The position numbers and the translations under genes were made by a program. A stretch of DNA of 12,008 bases from 188UL27-1 sp038526275 (GTDB taxonomy: Bacteria; Pseudomonadota; Alphaproteobacteria; Rhodobacterales; Rhodobacteraceae): contig JBCBGY010000136.1 in the NCBI GenBank assembly GCA_038526275.1, forward strand, positions 1-12,008. The letters run 5' to 3'. Under the pieces are notes generated by a model. That model saw only the letters and a program-made list of their open reading frames with translations. It searched no databases and was not told the DNA's origin. This document shows positions 6,712 to 12,008 of the stretch, in pieces. Numbering within the stretch: the first letter of the stretch is position 1; every line of letters starts with the position of its first letter.

Positions 6712-8274
6712 CTATTCCCATTCAATTGTACCGGGGGGTTTACTGGTTATGTCATAGGTCACACGATTGATCCCTTGCACCTCATTGATCATCCTGGTGG
6801 CCGTTTCCCCCAGAAATTCATGGCTAAAGGGATAATAGTCGGCTGTCATCCCATCGACGGACGTGACGGCACGCAAGGCGCAGGCAAAGTCATACGTCCG
6901 CCCGTCGCCCATCACGCCAACTGTTCGGACAGGCAGAATCGCCACGAAGGCCTGCCAGATCTCGTCATAGAGCCCGTGTTTGCGAATCTGATCGATGAAC
7001 ACCGAATCGGCGCGACGCAGTATTTCCAACTTTTCCCGCGTGATCTCACCCGGGCACCGAATCGCCAGACCCGGACCGGGGAATGGGTGACGACCGATAA
7101 AGGCGGCTGGCAGGCCCAGTTCCCGACCGAGGGCCCGCACCTCGTCTTTGAAGAGTTCACGCAGCGGTTCGACCAGCTTCAGCCCCATTTTTTCGGGCAA
7201 ACCGCCCACATTATGGTGGCTCTTGATTGTCACCGACGGCCCACCCGAAAAGCTGACGCTCTCAATCACATCCGGATAGAGCGTCCCTTGGGCCAGAAAC
7301 GCGGCACCGCCAACCTCTGCCGCATGTTTCTGGAAGACGTCGATGAAGAGCCGCCCGATTGTTTTGCGTTTCTCTTCTGGGTCGCTCATGCCGTCCAGCG
7401 CGCCCAGGAAAAGCTCCGATTCGTCGGCGTGGATTAACGGCATGTTGTAGTGATCACGGAACATCGTCACCACTTCGGTCGCTTCATTCTCGCGCAGCAA
7501 TCCGTGATCCACAAAAACACAGGTCAGTTGGTCGCCGATCGCTTCATGGATCAAGACGGCGGCCACCGAGCTGTCAACACCGCCGCTGAGCCCGCAAATG
7601 ACTTTGGCATCGCCGACCTGAGCCCGGATCTTTGCGATGGCCTCCTCCCGGTAGGCACCCATTGTCCAATCGCCGGAGAAACCCGCCTCGCGCACGAAGT
7701 TGGCATATAGCTCTTTGCCGCGCGGTGTATGGTGGACCTCCGGGTGGAATTGCACCGCATAGAAGCGCCGGTCCGGATCAGCGGTGATGGCGAAGGGGGC
7801 ATTTGGAGAGGTTCCGAACACCTGAAAGCCAGGGGCAATGCGGCTGACATGGTCACCATGTGACATCCACACTTGTTCAGGGCCATCGGCAAACCACCCA
7901 TCAAGCAAAGGCAAGGCTGCATCTGCTGGCGTTACATAGGCCCGTCCGAATTCAGCAGTGTTTTGGCCGCGTTCCACCGCACCGCCCAGCATGTCCATCA
8001 TCAATTGCTGCCCATAGCAGACGCCCAGCACCGGGACGCCTAGCTCAAACACGTTGTGCGGCGGGCGTGGGGCATTCTCGGCGAAAACGCTGGCTGGCCC
8101 GCCCGAAAGGATCACGGCTTTCGGGGCAAAGTTGGCCAGGAAATCGGCGTCGACGGTCTGGAAAGGGTGGATTTCGCAGTAAACGTTAAGTTCGCGCAGG
8201 CGCCGGGCGATCAACTGTGTCACCTGGCTGCCGAAGTCGATGATCAGAAGGCGGTCATGTGCAGGTCGGGTCAT
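6712..8274 (-). CDS. guaA: GMP synthase (glutamine-hydrolysing)
   Basis: A 520-residue GuaA, close to the family norm of about 525, catalysing XMP + ATP + glutamine to GMP, the last step of guanine nucleotide synthesis. Residues 8-195 are the class I glutamine amidotransferase, with Cys86 (GVCYGQQ), His177 and Glu179 (QFHPEV). The ATP-pyrophosphatase domain starts near residue 205 and carries the PP-loop SGGVDSS at 230-236. The C-terminal dimerisation domain ends with the family signature VTYDITSKPPGTIEWE. The frame is open for 36 more codons upstream, but MTRPAHDRLLIIDFGSQ matches the usual start. No clear Shine-Dalgarno precedes it. It is divergent from the MttB-family gene across a 161-bp region rich in palindromes. 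Confidence 0.97.
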   Translation of the reverse strand: MTRPAHDRLLIIDFGSQVTQLIARRLRELNVYCEIHPFQTVDADFLANFAPKAVILSGGPASVFAENAPRPPHNVFELGVPVLGVCYGQQLMMDMLGGAVERGQNTAEFGRAYVTPADAALPLLDGWFADGPEQVWMSHGDHVSRIAPGFQVFGTSPNAPFAITADPDRRFYAVQFHPEVHHTPRGKELYANFVREAGFSGDWTMGAYREEAIAKIRAQVGDAKVICGLSGGVDSSVAAVLIHEAIGDQLTCVFVDHGLLRENEATEVVTMFRDHYNMPLIHADESELFLGALDGMSDPEEKRKTIGRLFIDVFQKHAAEVGGAAFLAQGTLYPDVIESVSFSGGPSVTIKSHHNVGGLPEKMGLKLVEPLRELFKDEVRALGRELGLPAAFIGRHPFPGPGLAIRCPGEITREKLEILRRADSVFIDQIRKHGLYDEIWQAFVAILPVRTVGVMGDGRTYDFACALRAVTSVDGMTADYYPFSHEFLGETATRMINEVQGINRVTYDITSKPPGTIEWE

Positions 8275-8291
8275 GGCGTCTGATAGGGTGC

Positions 8292-8310
8292 GACCGGTCC
8301 TTGCGCAAGG
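8292..8310. promoter_or_regulatory. Adjacent palindromes in the guaA leader/promoter
   Basis: Two perfect palindromes lie side by side, GACCGGTC (8292-8299) and CCTTGCGCAAGG (8299-8310), sharing one base and sitting 18-36 bp before the guaA start codon. They could be operator sites or, as RNA, small hairpins. The left flank GGGTGCGACCG also occurs beside the dyad upstream of the FadL-like gene, though repeats of this length are expected by chance in 12 kb. Confidence 0.35.
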
Positions 8311-8342
8311 CGGGTTAAGAGAGGGAATGCGGCACGGATGTC

Positions 8343-8368
8343 GTTTTCGGGCTCCAAGCGCCGAAAAC
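8343..8368. repeat. Inverted repeat in the divergent guaA/mttB-family promoter region
   Basis: An 8-bp perfect inverted repeat, GTTTTCGG and CCGAAAAC, is separated by 10 bp (gctccaagcg). It lies roughly midway between the two divergent genes. No T-run follows on either strand, so an operator is more likely than a terminator. Confidence 0.45.
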
Positions 8369-8435
8369 AGGGTCGGCTTCATTTCCGAAAGCGCGCTCTA
8401 ACTACTGAAACCAAAATGTCGGTGCGGAGACCGTG

Positions 8436-9974
8436 ATGGCAGAGGCGACCACCAAACGCAGAGCTAGGGGTGGCGGGGGCGCAGCCCGGCGCGCCGAACG
8501 AACCGCAGTTCGGATCGAAACAGCCCGATACATTGAGCGGGCGATCCCCAACTTCGAAATACTCAACACAGAGGCGCTAGAGCTGATCGAAGCCAATGCC
8601 GACGCTGTTTTGGAAGAGGTCGGTGTGGCGTTCGTTGACAATCCGGGCGCGCTCGAAAGATGGCGCGATGCTGGGGCCGATGTTCAAGGGGACCGCGTGC
8701 GTCTGCCGCGCGGGCTCGCTCGGCAGCTTTGCCAGACGGCACCCGCGCGGTTTACCCAACATGCGCGTAATCCTGAAAAATCCGTTGAAATCGGTGGAGA
8801 CAGCCTTGTTCTGGCTCCTGTTTACGGCCCGCCATTCGTCCGGGATGCGGCGGGCGGACGGCGTTACGCGACGATGGAGGACTTCCGGAACTTCGTGAAG
8901 CTGGGGCATATGTCGAAGTGGCTTCACCATTCTGGTGGAACCGTTTGCGAACCAACGGACATTCCCGTCAATAAACGCCATCTCGACATGTTGCTGGCCC
9001 ACATGATTTTGACGGACAAGCCGTTTATGGGCTCGGTCACCGAACCTTCGCGTGCGCGTGATTCGGTCGAAATGTGTGATCTGCTGTTTGGCGGGCTCCA
9101 GGACCGGACGGTGCTGACATCCTTGATCAACATAAACTCTCCGCTAACGTTCGACGCAACCATGATGGGTGCGCTAGAGGTCTATGCCGCGGCCAATCAG
9201 GCCTGCATCGTCTCGCCCTTCATCGTCGGTGGAGCGATGGCGCCGGTTTCGGTCGCGGGCACCCTGACCCAAGTGTTGGCTGAGGTTCTGGCAGGCGTGG
9301 CCTACAGCCAATTGATCCGTCCTGGCGCGCCGGTGATCTTCGGGGCCTTCGTCTCGTCCATCGATATGAATTCTGGCGCTCCGACATTTGGCACGCCGGA
9401 AGCCGCACAGGTGACCTACGGGGCAGGACAATTGGCGCGGCGACTTGGGTTACCTTACCGGTCGGCTGGTTCGTTTTGTGGTTCGAAATTGCCGGACGCC
9501 CAGGCCGCTTACGAGACAGCAAATTCACTTAACGCCGGACTCTTGGCGGGTGTGAACTTCATGCTTCACGCCTGCGGATGGTTGGAAGGCGGTCTGGTTT
9601 CGTCCTACGAGAAATTTGTCATGGATGCGGACCAATTGGGAACCCTGCACAAGCTTGCGGCAGGCGTTAGCACCGATGAGAATGCTTTGGCCTTCGGGGC
9701 CATTCGGGAGGTTGGTCCAGGCGGCCACTATTTGGGCTGTGCGCACACGCAGGCCAACTTCAAAGATGCCTTTTGGCGGACGGATCTCTTGGACTATCGT
9801 CCGTTTGAAACGTGGGACGAAAGCGGCGCCCCTGACAGTCAAACATTGGCTTCCGCCCGGGTCGCAAAGATGCTTTCGGACTACCAGCAACCGGCATTGG
9901 ACCCAAGCCGTCACGAAGCTCTATTGGCCTATGTCGACGCAAAAAAACAATCGATGCCCGATGCATTCCTTTAA
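8436..9974 (+). CDS. Trimethylamine methyltransferase (MttB) family protein, non-pyrrolysine
   Basis: A 512-residue MttB-superfamily protein (COG5598). Such proteins demethylate quaternary or tertiary methylamines onto a corrinoid protein; characterised non-pyrrolysine members act on compounds such as glycine betaine. The N-terminus is the basic, Gly-rich KRRARGGGGAARRAER stretch common in roseobacter members. Family-typical segments follow: 'LAPVYGPPFVRD', 'HHSGGTVCEPTDIPVNKRHLDM', 'MNSGAPTFGTPEAAQVTYGAGQLAR' and 'GPGGHYLGCAHTQANF' near the C-terminus. The frame has no in-frame TAG, so it lacks the pyrrolysine of archaeal MttB. A GGAG site 6 bp upstream favours this ATG; a GTG one codon earlier is possible. 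No corrinoid-protein or corrinoid-activating gene is in the window, so it would need partners encoded elsewhere. The substrate is unknown. Confidence 0.93.
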   Translation: MAEATTKRRARGGGGAARRAERTAVRIETARYIERAIPNFEILNTEALELIEANADAVLEEVGVAFVDNPGALERWRDAGADVQGDRVRLPRGLARQLCQTAPARFTQHARNPEKSVEIGGDSLVLAPVYGPPFVRDAAGGRRYATMEDFRNFVKLGHMSKWLHHSGGTVCEPTDIPVNKRHLDMLLAHMILTDKPFMGSVTEPSRARDSVEMCDLLFGGLQDRTVLTSLININSPLTFDATMMGALEVYAAANQACIVSPFIVGGAMAPVSVAGTLTQVLAEVLAGVAYSQLIRPGAPVIFGAFVSSIDMNSGAPTFGTPEAAQVTYGAGQLARRLGLPYRSAGSFCGSKLPDAQAAYETANSLNAGLLAGVNFMLHACGWLEGGLVSSYEKFVMDADQLGTLHKLAAGVSTDENALAFGAIREVGPGGHYLGCAHTQANFKDAFWRTDLLDYRPFETWDESGAPDSQTLASARVAKMLSDYQQPALDPSRHEALLAYVDAKKQSMPDAFL

Positions 9975-10069
9975 TTCGGGGGCACCCAATTCACGTCTAT
10001 TTTCGAGATTTTTGCCGAACGGAACCATCGGGATTGCTCCATCTTATTCTAGGATGGCAGTGAATTCTA

Positions 10070-10089
10070 TACAAATTGTTAATTTTGTA
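10070..10089. repeat. AT-rich imperfect inverted repeat downstream of the MttB-family gene
   Basis: TACAAA and TTTGTA flank an 8-base AT-rich centre in the 132-bp gap between the MttB-family gene and the DUF6477 gene, which are transcribed toward each other here. The segment 10060-10095 is strikingly AT-rich for this genome. It might help end transcription from either side or act as an easily melted element next to the DnaA-like boxes. Confidence 0.35.
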
Positions 10090-10094
10090 AATAC

Positions 10095-10103
10095 TTCTCC
10101 ACA
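10095..10103 (+). other. DnaA-box-like 9-mer (TTCTCCACA)
   Basis: One mismatch from the consensus TTATCCACA, in the same orientation as, and 12 bp before, the perfect box at 10107. It abuts the AT-rich stretch. Confidence 0.4.
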
Positions 10104-10106
10104 GAC

Positions 10107-10115
10107 TTATCCACA
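10107..10115 (+). other. Perfect DnaA box (TTATCCACA)
   Basis: An exact match to the strong DnaA 9-mer. Its first three bases are also the stop codon (TAA on the minus strand) of the DUF6477 gene. Because the neighbouring GafA has a DnaA-domain-IV-like helix-turn-helix, either protein could be the binder. Confidence 0.55.
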
Positions 10116-10421
10116 AGCTTTCTGAGCTTGGCAAACCTGCATGGCCTTTGACGCAAGGTCAGTTTCTGCAATCAACGCGATCAACGTTTCCAGATGGCGA
10201 ACTGCCGAATAGCTTGCGTCACCTCCTCGCCGAAGCATGTCCAGGTCTGATTCTCTTTCGATCAGTTCGGGTATCGCTCGCGCAGGATCTGGCAGTTCCT
10301 GTTGCTTCAAGATGCGCTTAAGGTGCTGATTTCTATTGTAATCTGCAAGTCCGTAACGTGCCGCGCAAATAAGAAGACTTGGGCGCTGCATAGTGTTTAA
10401 TTGAGCCAGATAATTTGTCAT
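10107..10421 (-). CDS. DUF6477-family small protein next to gafA
   Basis: A 104-residue protein that I recognise as the DUF6477 type found in Rhodobacteraceae, from its N-terminal MTNYLAQLNTMQRPSLLI followed by ARYGLADYNRNQHLKRIL. It is soluble and mostly helical, with no signal peptide, membrane segment or recognisable catalytic motif. The second half is acidic to mixed (IPELIERESDLDMLRRGG) and ends in a Cys-containing tail. I chose the ATG at 10421 because GGAG lies 7 bp upstream; a GTG four codons earlier overlaps that site and is unlikely. It is divergent from gafA with 215 bp between the start codons. In R. capsulatus the gene beside gafA, rcc01866, has also been implicated in GTA production as I recall, and this may be its counterpart, which I cannot verify here. 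Confidence 0.8.
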   Translation of the reverse strand: MTNYLAQLNTMQRPSLLICAARYGLADYNRNQHLKRILKQQELPDPARAIPELIERESDLDMLRRGGDASYSAVRHLETLIALIAETDLASKAMQVCQAQKACG

Positions 10422-10529
10422 GATGATCTCCACTTCGGTGGATCCAACATGCCCGCCATTTCCGCCTGTTGCGCCGTCAAGGGTTTAGCGCACGGTTTAG
10501 AAAGATATTTTTCCAGTTTTTACACAATT

Positions 10530-10538
10530 CTATCCACA
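10530..10538 (+). other. DnaA-box-like 9-mer (CTATCCACA)
   Basis: One mismatch from TTATCCACA, in the same orientation as the pair at 10095-10115. It lies in a second AT-rich stretch (about 10500-10570) between the divergent DUF6477 and gafA starts, 99 bp before the gafA ATG. Confidence 0.4.
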
Positions 10539-10548
10539 GCTCAGGAAT

Positions 10549-10565
10549 TTAACTAACGGCTAACC
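10549..10565 (+). promoter_or_regulatory. Near-consensus CtrA binding site upstream of gafA
   Basis: TTAA-N7-CTAA (TTAACTAACGGCTAACC) matches the CtrA consensus TTAA-N7-TTAA at seven of eight positions, and both halves carry the frequent trailing C. It lies 72-88 bp upstream of the gafA ATG. Its left half could serve as a -35 (TTAACT, 17-bp gap, weak GAAGAT), an arrangement seen at CtrA-activated promoters. CtrA control of gafA is known in R. capsulatus. Confidence 0.5.
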
Positions 10566-10636
10566 AAAAACGAAGATGCAGTTAGGCGCTGGATAAGTTG
10601 AGCATTTCTTTACGGGGACTGACGCTGGAGGGATTG

Positions 10637-11767
10637 ATGGAAACGGTTCGACAAAATGTGCAATCTGCCGAGGCTGTTCCCGCCTGGGTTCCAGTGGAGG
10701 CTTTGCACTATCTTCGTCACACCGAGCAGGGCCAGTCGATACGTGCCGTGGCCCGCGACGAGGGCTGTCATGCCTCAACCATCTTGCGCCAGATCCGCCG
10801 CTTTGAACAACGCCGCGACGATCCGTTGATCGATGAGGCGCTCTCTTTGCTGGGCGCCTACCACTTTCAATGCGAAAAGAATGCGGCATCTGGTTTGAGG
10901 GGATCAAAGATGCGGGCAGTCAAAGACGCTTCGGTGGGGCAAGTCTGCGATGAAGCCACTGTGAAGCGGGAAGGGTTACGCGTCTTGCGGCGCCTGTCAG
11001 AAACGGGCGCTATGCTGGTTGTTGCTCCGGATCTGCGCAAGGCCGCGGTGCTGCGGGAAATGCCAGACGGTCGGTCGACGCGGACAGCTGTGGTATCGCG
11101 CGAAGTGGCACAAGCTTTTGCTTTGAAGGACTGGATCACCTGCAAGCATAGCGGGAAGATTGCAACATATACGATCACCTCGGCCGGACGGGCCGCTTTT
11201 AAACGCTTCATGGCTGAAGGGCAGCATACTGCAGGTTTTGCAGAGGATCAGTCTGCATTTGCGGCGCAGCATCAAGAGATTACTGAAACGGTTCTTAAGG
11301 TTGAAGGGCAGGAGGCCGGTCGGCGCGTTCGCTACAATATGACCGAAAGTCCAGTTGTCGCGCTTGCCCGTCGACGGGACAAAGATGGTAACCCTTTCCT
11401 GGACGGGGATTTGGTTGCTGCCGCAGAGCGGCTGCGCGAGGATTTCGAGGTTGCACAGATGGCACCTCGGGTGACCCAAAATTGGGAAGGTTTCTTAACC
11501 GCCGGAACGAGAAGCGGCTTCGGGAGCGGCGGAGGACAGGGGCCGCAGGCGGCTCGAGATCGTGTGGCCCTTGCCTTGAAAGACCTTGGGCCGGGGTTGG
11601 GGGATATGGTTCTTCGGTGTTGTTGTTTTCTGGAAGGGTTAGAGGCAACGGAAAAGCGAATGGGGTGGTCGGCAAGATCAGGCAAGGTGGTTTTGCGGAT
11701 CGCTTTGCAGCGTCTGAAGCGCCATTATGAAGAAACATATGGGGTCAGCAATGGCATGATCGGGTAG
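10637..11767 (+). CDS. gafA: GafA-like gene transfer agent activator (helix-turn-helix + DUF6456)
   Basis: A 376-residue DNA-binding regulator. Residues about 15-65 are a helix-turn-helix (SIRAVARDEGCHASTILRQI) whose run into 'RRFEQRRDDPLIDEAL' resembles DnaA domain IV. Residues about 110-195 look like a winged-helix unit. Residues about 236-365 are DUF6456 (ESPVVALARRRDKDG; LREDFEVAQMAPRVTQNW), ending in a sigma-region-4-like segment (LEGLEATEKRMGWSARSGK). This order matches GafA of Rhodobacter capsulatus (rcc01865), which binds the GTA promoter and switches on the structural genes. The frame extends to a TTG at 10598, but the ATG at 10637 has a strong GGAGGG site 4 bp upstream. A CtrA-like site and a DnaA-like box precede it. 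Family and domain calls are from memory of the proteins; the GTA role is inferred by homology. Confidence 0.85.
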   Translation: METVRQNVQSAEAVPAWVPVEALHYLRHTEQGQSIRAVARDEGCHASTILRQIRRFEQRRDDPLIDEALSLLGAYHFQCEKNAASGLRGSKMRAVKDASVGQVCDEATVKREGLRVLRRLSETGAMLVVAPDLRKAAVLREMPDGRSTRTAVVSREVAQAFALKDWITCKHSGKIATYTITSAGRAAFKRFMAEGQHTAGFAEDQSAFAAQHQEITETVLKVEGQEAGRRVRYNMTESPVVALARRRDKDGNPFLDGDLVAAAERLREDFEVAQMAPRVTQNWEGFLTAGTRSGFGSGGGQGPQAARDRVALALKDLGPGLGDMVLRCCCFLEGLEATEKRMGWSARSGKVVLRIALQRLKRHYEETYGVSNGMIG

Positions 11768-11958
11768 AGTTCTTGCACTCAGTTCGCGCCATCCGCGATG
11801 GATGCCGCGGTTCCAAGTACTCGGGCACCGGATACGTCAAGATCGGCTTGTTGCACTAAGGGCCAATCTTGTTTCCTCACCGCCTCGCTTCAGGTGCTTT
11901 GCATGTCAGATCAAGTCGGTGTTCTACATTGTTAACGTGTCGGTGGAGTCGAAGCCAA
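11768..11958. other. Non-coding gap after gafA
   Basis: I see no convincing gene, RNA or terminator in this stretch. A 5-bp hairpin, CCATC-CGC-GATGG (about 11789-11801), follows gafA but lacks a T-run. One plus-strand frame is open from about 11850 to the window end but lacks a ribosome-binding site and a convincing start. Confidence 0.5.
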
Positions 11959-12008
11959 ATGCTCAAGAGGCGAAGCGTTTTTTCGAGCATTTACTCGGCT
12001 GCAATATT
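11959..12008 (+). CDS. Possible 5' end of a gene cut by the window edge
   Basis: An ATG at 11959 opens a frame for 16 codons to the edge, reading MLKRRSVFSSIYSAAI. This basic-then-hydrophobic start would fit a membrane or exported protein. GGAG lies 10 bp upstream (GGTGGAGTCGAAGCCAA), a little far. The start codon is inside the left arm of an 8-bp inverted repeat. Too short to name, and a competing open frame overlaps it. Confidence 0.33.
   Translation, partial: MLKRRSVFSSIYSAAI

Noticed and set aside
6613..7437. Plus-strand open frame of 274 codons
   Set aside because: It is the complement of guaA and the start of the transporter, with no domain signal of its own.
5723..8296. Shared 11-mer GGGTGCGACCG upstream of both the FadL-like gene and guaA
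   Set aside because: Several dozen 11-base repeats are expected by chance in 12 kb counting both strands, so the match alone is not evidence of co-regulation.
10044..10058. CCATC...GATGG hairpin after the MttB-family gene as a terminator
   Set aside because: The stem is only 5 bp with a large loop and no following T-run on the plus strand.
10598..10636. TTG start extending gafA by 13 codons
   Set aside because: The ATG at 10637 has a strong GGAGGG ribosome-binding site and the added residues show no family similarity.

Overview
The window looks like chromosomal DNA of a marine Rhodobacteraceae (Roseobacter-clade) alphaproteobacterium. The base composition is moderately GC-rich, there is a non-pyrrolysine MttB-family methyltransferase of the type common in roseobacters, and there is a divergent DUF6477 / DUF6456 gene pair that I associate with Rhodobacterales. 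I see no insertion sequences, CRISPR arrays, rRNA or tRNA genes, or phage structural genes.

Layout. Positions 21-8274 hold eight genes, all on the minus strand. In transcription order they are guaA (GMP synthase), an EamA/DMT-type membrane transporter, a FadL-type outer-membrane channel followed by a short hairpin terminator, a P-loop ATPase of unknown role, and then a tight block of metA, an alpha/beta hydrolase, ppk2 and a TetR-family regulator. In that block the genes overlap by 17 bp, are separated by 49 bp, and overlap by 8 bp, so they are probably one transcription unit. The direction of transcription switches at 8275-8435, a palindrome-rich divergent promoter region. To its right on the plus strand is the MttB-family methyltransferase.

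The most interesting part is 9975-11767. A small DUF6477 gene (minus strand) and a 376-residue DUF6456 gene (plus strand) are transcribed away from each other. The DUF6456 protein has an N-terminal helix-turn-helix resembling DnaA domain IV and a C-terminal part resembling sigma region 4. I recognise it as GafA, the direct activator of gene transfer agent (GTA) production described in Rhodobacter capsulatus (rcc01865). Two AT-rich segments flanking the DUF6477 gene carry DnaA-box-like 9-mers, one of them the perfect TTATCCACA. A near-consensus CtrA site lies just upstream of gafA, which fits the known control of gafA by CtrA. The window therefore seems to contain the master switch of a domesticated-phage (GTA) system, with possible links to replication and cell-cycle control, although the GTA structural genes are not here.

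The right end (11768-12008) is mostly non-coding, with a possible gene start at 11959 running off the edge. All functional calls are from reading the sequence and from memory of the families; no searches were run.
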